A stretch of 57,248 nt of DNA from Prochloraceae cyanobacterium (GCA_030065265.1 JASJCW010000003.1:1-57248); one strand, 5' to 3'. Counted from the stretch's first letter, positions 16,154-25,372 are shown. A program made the numbers and translations. The notes: a model not told the origin generated them from the letters alone.

Positions 16154-16846
16154 GTGACAATAAGTAATAATCTTTCAATTAATTTATTTTCAGTAAATAA
16201 AAACTCAGATCGCTCGGCACTCAGTCGCTCCATTCGTCGCTTAGAACAAGACGTTTTGCGGATGGGTACATTAGTAGAAGAATCTTTTCGTTTAGCTTGT
16301 CAGTGCTTGTTCGATCGCAATTTGGATGCTGTCAAAAAAATAGCCGAACTAGAAGCAAGAATTGACGAATACTATCGTCAAATCGAATCAGACTGCGTTA
16401 ACATCATTGCTCTGAAAACTCCTGTAGCCAGAGACTTAAGGCTTTTAAGTGCCTACATGCAGCTAATTATCGACTTAGAAAGAATTGGCGATTATGCCGA
16501 AGAAATAAGTCAAATTGCCGTTAAACTTTTCTCCTATCCCGCTCACGATTGTTTGAGTGAAATTGAAGAAATGTCCGATCGCACTCAATTGATGTTAGCC
16601 ACCAGTTTGTTAGCTTTAACTGATATGGATGTCAGTACCGCAAGCAATCTCAAAACCCTAGACAATATAATTGATAAAGCTTACGATCGCCTCTATCAAG
16701 TTTTAGCCTATCAAAAAGATATTAAAGGAGTAGTCGAGCCGATCCTACTTTTAGGCTTATTAATTTGTCATCTCGAAAAAACAGCAAGTCACGCAGCTAA
16801 TATTGGCGAACGAGTTTCCTTCATTGTGACCGGAGAAAGGAATTAA
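16154..16846 (+). CDS. phoU: Phosphate signalling protein PhoU (SphU)
   Basis: 230 aa with two three-helix-bundle PhoU repeats. Metal-binding-type motifs EARIDEYYRQIESDCVNIIAL and DLERIGDYAEEI mark the first, and KTLDNIIDKAYDRLYQ with HLEKTASHAANIGERV the second. PhoU represses the sensor kinase when phosphate is plentiful. GTG start at 16154 with AAAGGAG 10 nt upstream. It follows sphRS and precedes phoX in the same direction. Confidence 0.93.
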   Translation: MTISNNLSINLFSVNKNSDRSALSRSIRRLEQDVLRMGTLVEESFRLACQCLFDRNLDAVKKIAELEARIDEYYRQIESDCVNIIALKTPVARDLRLLSAYMQLIIDLERIGDYAEEISQIAVKLFSYPAHDCLSEIEEMSDRTQLMLATSLLALTDMDVSTASNLKTLDNIIDKAYDRLYQVLAYQKDIKGVVEPILLLGLLICHLEKTASHAANIGERVSFIVTGERN

Positions 16847-17042
16847 ACTTTTTTGTTGAAATTGCCCATTTCTAGCTCGATCCACCTATCTTGAGAATAA
16901 AACAAAATATTCCCCACTCGAGTGCAAAATATTGCCAAAAACCAAATACCATCTAGAAATTCCGACATTGATAATTTTCAGTAGCAGAAACTACAATAAA
17001 TAGCGAGAAATAGCTATTTAAAAACTCGGGGAAGAGATAGGA

Positions 17043-19274
17043 ATGAACCTCAAAAGGCGAAATTTTCTAATTTTTTTAGGAGCAAGTTTGGGAGGCACTG
17101 TATTAGGCAATGCTAATACAAAAAATCACTTGCCATTTTCCGAACCAGCCACAGCAGCAAAATTGCTAGGGAGGCTAAACTTTACCCCTGTAAAAGTACC
17201 AGTACCCTTAAGCATAGATTCCATAACTGGTAAAGCAAGTGGTAAAGCGCAAAAATTAGCTTATCAAACGTATCAAGTCAAAGACGACCTAATTTTGCCA
17301 GAAGGTTATACCTACAACGTTATCGCAGCTTGGGGCGATCGCCTTGGGGATTCTCGTTTTGGCTACAACAACGATTATCTATCGTATTTAGAAACAGAAC
17401 CCGGACAAGGCTTTTTAACCGTCAATTTTGAATATATTAGCGGCAAAACCTGGATGGAAACATATGCCCGGGTAATCGGCAAAACACTACCTTTCGGTGC
17501 TGTAAAAACCGCTTTAGCAGAGCGCGACGGAGAAATTAACGCCTTTGGACTCCCAGAAGGAAATCCCCTCAAAGAACAAATTAAAGAAATAGCCAAAGAA
17601 GGCTTGATCGATCAAGGACTAGGCATTATTTCGATTAGAAAAAATCGAGATGGAAATTGGGAAAGAACCTATTCAGCGAGCGATCGCCGCATTACCGGAA
17701 TCTCTGGTTTAGAAGATAACCGCTACCTCAAAGCAACCGGCCCGGGCGTCTCAGTGTTCGTTAAAAACAATAAAAAAGGCTATGATGACGGACTGGCAAA
17801 TAAAATAATCGGCACGTTTCAAAATTGTGCCGGAGGAACTACCCCTTGGGGTACGGTATTGAGTGCGGAAGAAAACTTTCAAGACCAAGTTCCCGAACCA
17901 GTCATGGCCGACGGTTCTTCCTTAGATCCCAGTCAAAAACCCTTCATTCTCAACGATAAAGAAGTAGATGGCAGAGCAAACGTATTTGGTTTAGCAGGCA
18001 ATAAATACGGCTGGATGGTAGAAGTAGACCCCACCAACCCCCAAGACTACGGCACAAAACACACTTGGTTGGGCAGATATCGCCACGAAGCTTTTGGCTT
18101 GCGAGCAGTTCCAGGTAAACCCCTGGCCGTTTATTCAGGATGCGATCGCCGGGGCGGACATTTATATAAATTCGTTTCCGACAATAAAGTTAGCGACCTT
18201 AAATCTAAAAGTAACTCCCGCTTATTTGACGACGGGATGTTATTCGGAGCAAAATTCAATCCCGACGGAACTGGCACTTGGATCGCCCTAACTCCTTATA
18301 CTCCCCTAGATCCAGTTTTACCCAGCCAAGTAATCGGTAAAAACGGACAAGGAATGGTACCCCTTCCCAACCCCGATCGCCAACAAGGGGGCATAGTTAA
18401 AATTACCAGCGATGAAGCAGCAAAGAAATTCAAACAACAATTCTCCAGTCTCGGCGATCTCTATGAAGGTAATTTGATTGAAAAACAAGGAGCAATTTTA
18501 ATCGACGCTCATTTTGCGGCCAATGCAGTCGGGATTACTTGTACTGCACGCCCCGAAGACACTCAAGTAACAGATAACGGCAATCTTTATATTACTTTTA
18601 CCTCCGGTTCTCCAGGTAACGATGGCGGCCCCGATAAACGGATTTTTAGAGGGCCCAATGGCGAAATTCCCCACGAATACGGTTGGATAGTTCGTTTAAT
18701 TGAAAACGACCTCGATCCTGCTGCAACTGGCTTCCGTTGGGAAATCGTGGCGATCGGCGGCGAACCAGCTCGAGGTGCGGCCGGTTTTGCTAACCCCGAT
18801 AACTTAGAAATCGACAGACAAGGAAATATTTGGCTGCTCACGGATATTTCCACCAGCAGACAGAATAAAGAACTGATCTCTCGCACTGAAAACGGTCAAC
18901 CAGTCAGTCAAAGTTCGGTTTCTGGAGTGTTCGGCAATAATTCAGCTTGGGTGATTTCTCCTTACGGTATTAATGCAGGCCAAGCTTATCCTTTTGCGAT
19001 CGGGCCGATGGAAACAGAAATGACCGGGCCTTTTTTCACCGAAGATCAAACGACTCTATTTCTTTCGGTGCAACATCCTGGAGAAAGAAACGGAATCAGA
19101 CGCAACATGAATTCTGAAATCCGTCAATTTGAAATGGAGACCACCGACGGCGAGACATTTCGCCAAAATCGAGAAGTTCCGATCGGATCTAACTGGCCTG
19201 GCAAACAAGTTAACGATCCCCCTCGTCCTGCGGTTGTGGCAATTCGTCGCGCAGACGGGCGATCGATAAGTTAA
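17043..19274 (+). CDS. phoX: PhoX-type alkaline phosphatase (DUF839), Tat-exported
   Basis: 743 aa. A Tat signal lies at the N-terminus (KRRNFLIFLGASLGG, twin Arg at 5-6). The mature part carries PhoX features: SRFGYNNDYLSYL, the cysteine-containing NCAGGTTPWGTVLSAEENF near 262, GRYRHEAFGLRAV, SGCDRRGGHLYKFVS and FANPDNLEIDRQGNIWL. PhoX enzymes are monomeric Ca/Fe phosphomonoesterases and cyanobacterial phosphate-starvation markers; the Cys in NCAGG is a known iron ligand in this family. It acts in the periplasm or outside. The RBS region GGGGAAGAGATAGGA directly precedes the ATG. A terminator follows at 19317-19388. Confidence 0.9.
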   Translation: MNLKRRNFLIFLGASLGGTVLGNANTKNHLPFSEPATAAKLLGRLNFTPVKVPVPLSIDSITGKASGKAQKLAYQTYQVKDDLILPEGYTYNVIAAWGDRLGDSRFGYNNDYLSYLETEPGQGFLTVNFEYISGKTWMETYARVIGKTLPFGAVKTALAERDGEINAFGLPEGNPLKEQIKEIAKEGLIDQGLGIISIRKNRDGNWERTYSASDRRITGISGLEDNRYLKATGPGVSVFVKNNKKGYDDGLANKIIGTFQNCAGGTTPWGTVLSAEENFQDQVPEPVMADGSSLDPSQKPFILNDKEVDGRANVFGLAGNKYGWMVEVDPTNPQDYGTKHTWLGRYRHEAFGLRAVPGKPLAVYSGCDRRGGHLYKFVSDNKVSDLKSKSNSRLFDDGMLFGAKFNPDGTGTWIALTPYTPLDPVLPSQVIGKNGQGMVPLPNPDRQQGGIVKITSDEAAKKFKQQFSSLGDLYEGNLIEKQGAILIDAHFAANAVGITCTARPEDTQVTDNGNLYITFTSGSPGNDGGPDKRIFRGPNGEIPHEYGWIVRLIENDLDPAATGFRWEIVAIGGEPARGAAGFANPDNLEIDRQGNIWLLTDISTSRQNKELISRTENGQPVSQSSVSGVFGNNSAWVISPYGINAGQAYPFAIGPMETEMTGPFFTEDQTTLFLSVQHPGERNGIRRNMNSEIRQFEMETTDGETFRQNREVPIGSNWPGKQVNDPPRPAVVAIRRADGRSIS

Positions 19275-19316
19275 TTCTCTTATTTTCCTAGAGACGTTTC
19301 CCCAACCATCCATAAT

Positions 19317-19388
19317 GCAGAGGTCACAAAGGTAGTTACTATGCTGCTACGGATTTTTATCCTAATTTTGACCTCTGCTAGTTTTTTG
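19317..19388 (+). terminator. Intrinsic terminator after phoX
   Basis: GCAGAGGTCA (19317-19326) and TGACCTCTGC (19369-19378) form a perfect 10-bp stem. It encloses a smaller imperfect hairpin (GTAG ... CTAC) and is followed by TAGTTTTTTG. Confidence 0.75.
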
Positions 19389-19473
19389 TATTTCTAAATT
19401 GATATTTTCTGAAAGTAGCCTCGATACCAATTCCCCAAAATAACCCTACAGCTTAATTTTCCCAATCTTTTAC

Positions 19474-19585
19474 CTCTTCCCTTTTGCCCCTTGCCTGCTT
19501 GACTCTTCCCTTTTGCCCCTTGCCTGCTTGACTCTTGCCTATTGACTCTTGCCTGTTGCCTCTTGCCTGTTGCCTCTTGCCTATT
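19474..19585. repeat. Heptamer-based tandem repeat (CTCTTGCCTGTTGC family)
   Basis: A 29-bp unit beginning CTCTTCCCTTTTGCC is tandemly duplicated exactly at 19474-19502 and 19503-19531. About three and a half 14-bp units of the form CTCTTGCCTRTTGM follow to about 19585. The 14-mers are two heptamers, as in the short tandemly repeated repetitive sequences of cyanobacteria. A small related block lies at 38875-38895. Confidence 0.8.
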
Positions 19586-19633
19586 AATTATAAATCTTGC
19601 TTGATTCTTATTTTCTAAATAAGTATTTATCTT

Positions 19634-19672
19634 TTTAAAATAATCTTAATTGTTTTTATATTTTCTTAAATT
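19634..19672 (+). promoter_or_regulatory. Possible degenerate Pho box upstream of the porin gene
   Basis: TTTAAAAT (19634-19641) and CTTAATTG (19645-19652) have the 11-bp spacing of cyanobacterial SphR sites (consensus near CTTAACCT, 8 bp plus 3). CTTAAATT follows at 19665-19672 but out of register. AT-richness makes chance matches likely. Confidence 0.3.
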
Positions 19673-19942
19673 AGTCAAGAAAAATTAACAAAGCAATCAA
19701 AATTTTGAGTTGGCTTATAAGTATAAATTACTATCTATATTTGACGGCTTCTCTATTTCAACCGATTAAGACCAATATTTATTTCTTAAAAAAATTTTGT
19801 TGTCAAATTTCATTCTTCGGGTAAACTGAAAATTGAGGAAATTAAATAAACACTTGAAACTTAAATTAGGGTTAAGAGATCTCATCTCAAACCTAAAATT
19901 TTTAGAAAGTAAAGTGTATTTAGGTGTGAGGAAAACAACAAA

Positions 19943-21964
19943 ATGTCAAAAATATTATGGCAAGTCCTAAAAGCTGCGCCAGCAGTTTTAATTGGCTCGT
20001 TAATGGTAGCCAAAGGCTCGATCGCTGCTGAAACAACTCAAAAATTCGCAACAAACAACCAAAACAGCAGTTTAATCGCCCAAGCTAAAGATAGCAGCCA
20101 ACTTTTAGAACAGATCGATCGCTACAATCAAGAAGGCCGCGAACAAGGCCAAATCGTTAACGTTTTTCAACTCAGAGACGTTTCTCCTGGAGACTGGGCT
20201 TTTGAAGCATTACGCAGCTTAGTAGAGCGTTACGGTTGTATCGTCGGTTATCCAGACCGCACTTTCCGCGGCAACCGCGCTTTAAGCCGTTATGAATTTG
20301 CTGCTGGTTTAAACGCTTGTTTGAACCAAATCGAGCGTTTAATTGCTGCTAGCGAAGCAGTATTGCGCGAAGATATCGACAGATTGCAACGCTTAATTCA
20401 AGAATTTGAAGCAGAATTAGCTGCTTTAGGAGTAAGAGTAGATGACTTAGAAGGCCGCGTTGCTTTCTTAGAAGATCACCAATTCTCTACCACTACTAAA
20501 TTAAAAGGTGAAGTTATTATCGGTGCTAGCGTTGCTGGTGGCGGCGATAAAGCAAGCAACGGTGAAATCCTTGCTCTGGATGCTCTAGGAAATACTATCC
20601 TTGTTGAAGGCTCAGAATTCAGTAACTTACGTCCTACTAATAACCCCGTTCCTCCTTCAGATTTAGGTGGAAGAACTCAAAACATTAACGAAGCGATCGC
20701 CAGACTAAACCCTGCTTTACAAGCAAGACTTGCAGCAGATCCGAGCGTTAACCCGACTGGTATTGTCGATGCTGCTGGACTTCCCGCTCTTGTTTTTGCA
20801 GATCCAGATCCGCTCGACGATGAAGTAGTTCTCTATCAAAGAACTCGCTTAAACTTAAATACCAGTTTCACCGGAAGAGATAAATTAGTAACTCGTCTCG
20901 AATCTGGTAACGTTACTCGCTTCGATCGCGCTACTGGAACTGATTCCGCCCGTTTAGGCTTCGATAAAAACAACAACAACAATATCGACCTCGGTAAACT
21001 TTGGTATCAGTTCCCCATCGGCGAAAAAGTCACAGTACACATCGGTGCTTCTGATGTTGACTTTGACGATATTTCCGATCCTAAAAACCCTTACTTTGAA
21101 AGCAGTGGCAGCGGTGCATTAAGCCGTTTCGGTCGCCGCAACCCAGCTATTTTCCGTACTGGCGGCTCTCAATCTTTAGGTGTCAACTTCGAGTTTAACG
21201 ATATTTTTGGTGTTGACTTAGCTTATTTAACTGAAGGTTCTAACGACCCCAGAGATAAAGGCGGTCTCTTCAACGGTGACTATACTGCTGCAATTCAGTT
21301 GAATATCGATCCGACTGAAAATATTGAAATCGGTGTTGCTTACGCGCGCAGTTACCAACCTGGAGAAGAAGTAAACTTATCCGGTAGCACTGGTACTCAA
21401 GATGCTAAAAATCCTTTTGCCTATTACGAACCCGGTCTAGGATTCGGTACTCCTTTAGACGTAGTCGGCCTGCTCACTGAAGATATTCCCGTATCCGCTA
21501 ACCGCTTCGGTATTCAAGGTAGCGTCAAATTAGGCGAAAGATTTAACATCAATGCTTGGTTCGGCTACGTTGAAGGTATTGCCGAAGAACCTTCGACTCT
21601 AGTTGCACTAAACCAATTAGTTCCTGGAACATTTAGCGACACTCTCCTCGATGTTCTCGACGCTAACATTGAAGAAGGCGACAGTCGCGGTGTAATTAAC
21701 GGTGCTTTAGGTATCGCTATTCTCGATGTTGGTAAAGAAGGTAGCGTAATCGGTTTAATCGCTGGCGTACCTCCTTTTGCTCCCGACACGACTACTTTAG
21801 GTGGTTCTGACGATGTACCTATCTTTATTGAAGGTCAATATCGCTTCCCAATCACCAAAAACATCTTAATCACTCCTGGTTTATACACCATTATTAATCC
21901 AGAACAAAACTCCGCTAACGATACTATTTTCGTAGGAACTATTCGCACTACCTTCAGATTCTAG
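19943..21964 (+). CDS. SLH-domain outer-membrane porin (SomA/OprB, 'iron uptake porin' family)
   Basis: 673 aa. It has a signal peptide (about 1-28, ending KGSIAAE). An S-layer homology domain follows at about 73-125 (RDVSPGDWAFEALRSLVERY and GYPDRTFRGNRALSRYEFA). A coiled coil (about 130-175) precedes a large beta-barrel that ends in the outer-membrane aromatic TTFRF. SLH binds peptidoglycan-linked polymer and the barrel conducts small solutes. An insert rich in Pro/Asp is seen at 215-285 (FADPDPLDDEVV). Position between phoX and pstS suggests a role in phosphate or phosphate-ester entry, which is inference; relatives are annotated as iron uptake porins. Terminator at 22018-22056. Confidence 0.88.
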   Translation: MSKILWQVLKAAPAVLIGSLMVAKGSIAAETTQKFATNNQNSSLIAQAKDSSQLLEQIDRYNQEGREQGQIVNVFQLRDVSPGDWAFEALRSLVERYGCIVGYPDRTFRGNRALSRYEFAAGLNACLNQIERLIAASEAVLREDIDRLQRLIQEFEAELAALGVRVDDLEGRVAFLEDHQFSTTTKLKGEVIIGASVAGGGDKASNGEILALDALGNTILVEGSEFSNLRPTNNPVPPSDLGGRTQNINEAIARLNPALQARLAADPSVNPTGIVDAAGLPALVFADPDPLDDEVVLYQRTRLNLNTSFTGRDKLVTRLESGNVTRFDRATGTDSARLGFDKNNNNNIDLGKLWYQFPIGEKVTVHIGASDVDFDDISDPKNPYFESSGSGALSRFGRRNPAIFRTGGSQSLGVNFEFNDIFGVDLAYLTEGSNDPRDKGGLFNGDYTAAIQLNIDPTENIEIGVAYARSYQPGEEVNLSGSTGTQDAKNPFAYYEPGLGFGTPLDVVGLLTEDIPVSANRFGIQGSVKLGERFNINAWFGYVEGIAEEPSTLVALNQLVPGTFSDTLLDVLDANIEEGDSRGVINGALGIAILDVGKEGSVIGLIAGVPPFAPDTTTLGGSDDVPIFIEGQYRFPITKNILITPGLYTIINPEQNSANDTIFVGTIRTTFRF

Positions 21965-22292
21965 GTATTGCTCTAATAATTCGAGTATGGGTCAAAATCA
22001 CTCATACTCTTTCCTAACCCGATCGCCGATTAAATGCGATCGGGCTTTGTATTTTTGGCAACCCAACTGCCAATTAAATTAATAGAAACTTAATTATTTT
22101 GTGCCTTATCAAAGTATAGTGATGTTGGAAGCGAACTTATTCGATCTTTACAATCGGCGATCCAAATCTCAATTTAATAACTGTTAAATATATTTTTTCA
22201 ATATAGATGGAACAGTTAGTTAATTAGAATACTTTGTCATCCCGCGATCGAATAATAAACTTTAATTAAAGAGAAAGAATACTTCAAAAAAT
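21965..22292. other. Intergenic region porin-pstS, 328 bp
   Basis: It begins with the porin terminator and then runs AT-rich to the pstS start. TTTAATAACTGTTAAAT near 22172-22190 has TTAA cores 10 bp apart, not the 11 expected of a Pho box. No gene. Confidence 0.5.
22018..22056 (+). terminator. Intrinsic terminator after the porin gene
   Basis: CCCGATCG (22018-22025) pairs perfectly with CGATCGGG (22037-22044) around an 11-nt loop, followed by CTTTGTATTTTT. Confidence 0.85.
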
Positions 22293-23396
22293 ATGCGTTC
22301 TCTCAAGATTACAAAAAAACGAACTTGGTTAGCTCCTATACTAGCTTTAACTTTATTAATAGTAACAAGTTGTGCCGGTACGGAAACAACCGAAACAGGT
22401 GAAGCAGAAGAAACAGCAAAAAAACCAGCACCAACTACAGCAGAAGTATCGATCACAGGCGCGGGAGCAAGTTTCCCAGCTCCCCTTTACCAACGTTGGT
22501 TCTCTGAATACAATCGACTTTATCCCAACATCAAAATTAGTTACCAATCAGTTGGTAGCGGTGCTGGAGTAGAGCAATTCACCAAAGAAATACCCTTTTT
22601 TGCCGCCAGTGATGTGGCAATGAAAGATTCAGAAATTGCCAAAGTTGAAAGAGGCGTGCAATTATTACCCATGACAGCAGGGAGTATTGTTATTGCCTAT
22701 AACGTACCTGGAGTTGAAACTGGTTTAAAGCTGTCTCGAGAAGTATATGTAGATATATTCTTGGGTAAAATTACTAAATGGAACGATCGTAGAATCGTCG
22801 AAGATAATCCAGAAGTGAATTTACCCAACCAAAATATAACCGTGATCCACCGTTCCGATGGCAGCGGAACAACTGGAGTTTTTACCAAACACTTAAGTGC
22901 GATCAGTCCCGCTTGGAAAAAAGAAATCGGTGAAGGCAAAACCGTTCAGTGGAAAGGTGGAGTTGGTGCCAAAGGTAATGAAGGCGTTACCGCGCAGCTA
23001 AAACAAACTGAAGGTTCGATCGGCTACGTTGAATTTGCCTATGCAAAACAACAAAAAATCCCTTTTGCTGCCTTAGAAAACAAAGCAGGGAAGTTCATAC
23101 AAGCTTCTCAAGAATCAGCTTCTGAAACTCTTGCTGCCGTAAAATTGCCGGAAAATCTCAGAGCATTTATTACCGATCCAGAAGGTGATAATTCTTATCC
23201 AATTGTGACTTATACTTGGATTCTTGCTTATAAAAAATACGAAGATCCAGAAAAATTAAAAGCCTTTAAAGGTGTAATTAAATGGAGTCTAGAAGACGGA
23301 CAAAAAATCAGTGAACAATTAGGATACATTCCTTTACCTGAAAATGTAGTCGAAAAAGTAGAGACTGCATTAGAAGGGATTACTGTTGGAGAATAA
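22293..23396 (+). CDS. pstS: Phosphate ABC transporter substrate-binding lipoprotein PstS (SphX-like)
   Basis: 367 aa. The lipoprotein signal has lipobox LIVTSC with C27 as the lipidated residue, followed by an acidic/Thr-rich linker. The phosphate-binding domain shows ITGAGASFPAPLYQRW, YQSVGSGAGVEQF, ASDVAMKD and HRSDGSGTTGVFTKHL, all classic PstS contact regions. It would capture phosphate in the periplasm for a PstCAB permease, but no pstC, pstA or pstB follows: the next gene is rplS after a terminator. Lone PstS/SphX genes are known in cyanobacteria. ATG at 22293. Confidence 0.93.
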   Translation: MRSLKITKKRTWLAPILALTLLIVTSCAGTETTETGEAEETAKKPAPTTAEVSITGAGASFPAPLYQRWFSEYNRLYPNIKISYQSVGSGAGVEQFTKEIPFFAASDVAMKDSEIAKVERGVQLLPMTAGSIVIAYNVPGVETGLKLSREVYVDIFLGKITKWNDRRIVEDNPEVNLPNQNITVIHRSDGSGTTGVFTKHLSAISPAWKKEIGEGKTVQWKGGVGAKGNEGVTAQLKQTEGSIGYVEFAYAKQQKIPFAALENKAGKFIQASQESASETLAAVKLPENLRAFITDPEGDNSYPIVTYTWILAYKKYEDPEKLKAFKGVIKWSLEDGQKISEQLGYIPLPENVVEKVETALEGITVGE

Positions 23397-23435
23397 AACT
23401 CCAATTTGTCTGGGATAAATCATATTATTTTTGCA

Positions 23436-23476
23436 AAAGTAGGGTGCGATCGCAAATCTCGCCCTACTTTCTAATA
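23436..23476 (+). terminator. Intrinsic terminator after pstS
   Basis: AAAGTAGGG (23436-23444) pairs perfectly with CCCTACTTT (23462-23470) around a loop containing a HIP1 octamer. The following T tract is weak (CTAATAAAATTT). Confidence 0.6.
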
Positions 23477-23547
23477 AAATTTGAAAAATACTTTTAATTA
23501 AATAGAATATCTAGTATGATAAGAAATTGTGAGTTTTTATAGGAACG

Positions 23548-23910
23548 ATGAACGCTCGAGAAATTATCGATTCAATCGAGGCAGAACAGCTAAAAAAGAA
23601 GTTACCAACAATCCACGTTGGTGACACCATTAGAGTAGGCGTACTAATCGCAGAGGGAGGGAAAGAAAGAATCCAACCCTATGAAGGTACGGTTATCGCT
23701 ATGCGTAACGGTGGTATCAATGAAACAATCACCGTTAGGAAAGTGTTTCAAGGAGTAGGAGTAGAAAGAGTATTCTTACTTCATTCCCCTAAAGTTGCCA
23801 ACATCAAAATTATCCGTCGGGGTAAAGTACGTAGAGCTAAGCTATATTATTTGCGTAATCGTTTTGGGAAAGCAACTCGAATTCAACAACGTTTCGATCG
23901 CCCCGTGTAA
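23548..23910 (+). CDS. rplS: 50S ribosomal protein L19
   Basis: 120 aa, the normal cyanobacterial length. Family motifs [34 protein letters not shown] and [17 protein letters not shown] are followed by the basic [20 protein letters not shown]. It sits at the 30S-50S interface. A TATGAT -10-like element at 23515-23520 precedes the ATG by about 28 bp. It heads the translation gene block. Confidence 0.97.
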   Translation: MNAREIIDSIEAEQLKKKLPTIHVGDTIRVGVLIAEGGKERIQPYEGTVIAMRNGGINETITVRKVFQGVGVERVFLLHSPKVANIKIIRRGKVRRAKLYYLRNRFGKATRIQQRFDRPV

Positions 23911-24259
23911 GATCTCTATTTGCTGTGTAATATCCGCAAAATTCTTAATTCTTCTCTAGGGCACCCTATTTGAATGTCAGCTTTTTAAGCCAGTCGATCC
24001 AACGGCGGATTATCAGATCTAAACGATTACGATCCGTTTTCTTCGATTGCTTTTAAGTATTGCGAGCAGACATTCCTAAGATTTTAACATCATAGGAATT
24101 ATATTCACTTTCAAACAAATATAATTAAGACAACAGGGTAAAGCCAGAGAAATTGAAAGCGATCGCCAAACAAAAAATCAAAATTCTCGAAAAAAACAAG
24201 CAAAGTATGCTACCCTAGAAAAAGTGAAAGCTTAACTACAAATAACAGTTATGCACTGT
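23911..24259. other. Intergenic region rplS - tRNA-Trp, 349 bp
   Basis: AT-rich with no ORF. One HIP1 octamer lies at about 24163-24170. A -10-like TATGCT is seen at about 24206-24211, some 50 bp before the tRNA, without a recognisable -35. I see no conserved RNA structure. Confidence 0.4.
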
Positions 24260-24332
24260 GCGTCTTTAGTTCAGTTGGTAGAACGCAGGTCTCCAAAACC
24301 TGATGTCGAGGGTTCAAGTCCTTCAAGGCGCG
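24260..24332 (+). tRNA. trnW: tRNA-Trp (anticodon CCA)
   Basis: 73-nt cloverleaf. The acceptor GCGTCTT pairs with AAGGCGC (one G-T). The D arm is GTTC-agttggta-GAAC. The anticodon stem is CAGGT/ACCTG with loop CTCCAAA, giving anticodon CCA. The T arm is GAGGG-TTCAAGT-CCTTC, and the discriminator is G. CCA is not encoded. A tRNA-Trp upstream of secE-nusG is a common bacterial arrangement. Confidence 0.97.
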
Positions 24333-24485
24333 TTAGTTAGTAAAGCTAAACTTTTCTAAGCAAGCAGAAAAGCTCCAGAATAAAAAAAATTGGCTTTACA
24401 AAAAAAACAAAATAAAGCTTTGGCTTTAGCAAATACTGCCAGTCGTTGCCAAAGATAAAGCAAACTCTGGAGATGAAAGGAATCT

Positions 24486-24734
24486 ATGGGTAAAAAAAAT
24501 ACAGCAAAAAAAGAGAATACCCAAACGCAAGAACAAGAAGCAAACAACAGTGGGTTTAAATTGTTCGGGTTCGCAAACGAATCGAAGCAAGAATTAAACA
24601 AAATTGTTTGGCCTTCGAGGCAGCAACTAATCGCTGAGTCCGTAGCGGTTGTCTTAATGGTGGTATTAGTAGCAACAGTAATTTACTTAGTAGATAACTT
24701 GTTTAGCTGGGGAGCAGGGAAGGTTTTCGGATGA
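24486..24734 (+). CDS. secE: Preprotein translocase subunit SecE
   Basis: 82 aa. A polar Lys/Gln-rich N-terminus is followed by the conserved amphipathic helix ESKQELNKIVWPSRQQL and a single TM helix (SVAVVLMVVLVATVIYLV). This single-TM form is typical of cyanobacteria and plastids. It clamps SecY in the translocon of plasma and thylakoid membranes. Its stop overlaps the nusG start by 4 bp (ATGA), so translation is coupled. GGAATCT lies just upstream of the ATG. Confidence 0.95.
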   Translation: MGKKNTAKKENTQTQEQEANNSGFKLFGFANESKQELNKIVWPSRQQLIAESVAVVLMVVLVATVIYLVDNLFSWGAGKVFG

Positions 24735-25372
24735 GTTTTTCTGAAGATAGCCCCCAAGAAGAATACGAAGCCAAAGCCCCGCCAGCCAAAAAAGGTGGTT
24801 GGTATGCCGTTCAAGTTGCCTCCGGTTGTGAAAAGCGAGTTAAAACTAACTTGGAACAAAGGATCAAAACTTTGGACGTAGCCGATCGCATTTTTCAAGT
24901 CCAAATCCCCCAAACACCAACAGTAAAGGTACTTAAAGACGGCAGTCGCAAACACGGCGAAGAAAAAGTATTTCCCGGCTACGTGTTGGTGCAAATGGTG
25001 ATGGACGACGAAGCGTGGCAGGTGGTGAAAAACACGCCTAACGTGATTAACTTTGTCGGGGCAGAGCAAAAACGTCGTTACGGTAGAGGAAGAGGACACG
25101 TCACCCCCTTACCATTGTCGCGATCGGAAGTCGAAAGAATTTTCCGACAAGATCGAGAACAAGAACCAGTCGTCAAAGTAGACATGGCTGTAGGCGATAA
25201 AATACTAGTTTTAGCAGGGCCTTTCAAAGACTTCCAAGGAGAAGTTATCGAGGTCAGTCCAGAAAGAAGTAAATTAAAAGCACTCTTGTCCATCTTCGGA
25301 CGAGATACTCCAGTAGAACTAGAATTTAATCAAATCGAAAATCTTTCTCGCAACGAACGTCAAGGCGAATAA
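24731..25372 (+). CDS. nusG: Transcription termination/antitermination protein NusG
   Basis: 213 aa. The NGN domain (about 23-140) has GGWYAVQVASGCEKRVKTNL, and KVFPGYVLVQMVMDDEAW with NTPNVINFVG. The C-terminal KOW domain has VGDKILVLAGPFKDFQGEV. An acidic N-terminal tail of about 20 residues precedes NGN. NusG couples RNA polymerase with Rho or the ribosome. ATG overlaps the secE stop. The ribosomal protein genes follow. Confidence 0.97.
   Translation: MSFSEDSPQEEYEAKAPPAKKGGWYAVQVASGCEKRVKTNLEQRIKTLDVADRIFQVQIPQTPTVKVLKDGSRKHGEEKVFPGYVLVQMVMDDEAWQVVKNTPNVINFVGAEQKRRYGRGRGHVTPLPLSRSEVERIFRQDREQEPVVKVDMAVGDKILVLAGPFKDFQGEVIEVSPERSKLKALLSIFGRDTPVELEFNQIENLSRNERQGE

Larger units (their letters stand above)
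19275..19942. other. Long intergenic region phoX-porin, 668 bp
   Basis: It contains, in order, the phoX terminator, a pyrimidine-rich tandem repeat block (19474-19585), an AT-rich stretch with a possible Pho-box-like element at 19634-19652, and the porin leader. No ORF here looks real. The porin therefore probably has its own promoter. Confidence 0.6.

Noticed and set aside
22172..22190. Pho box before pstS
   Set aside because: The TTAA cores are 10 bp apart rather than 11 and the flanks do not fit the consensus; not distinguishable from AT-rich background.
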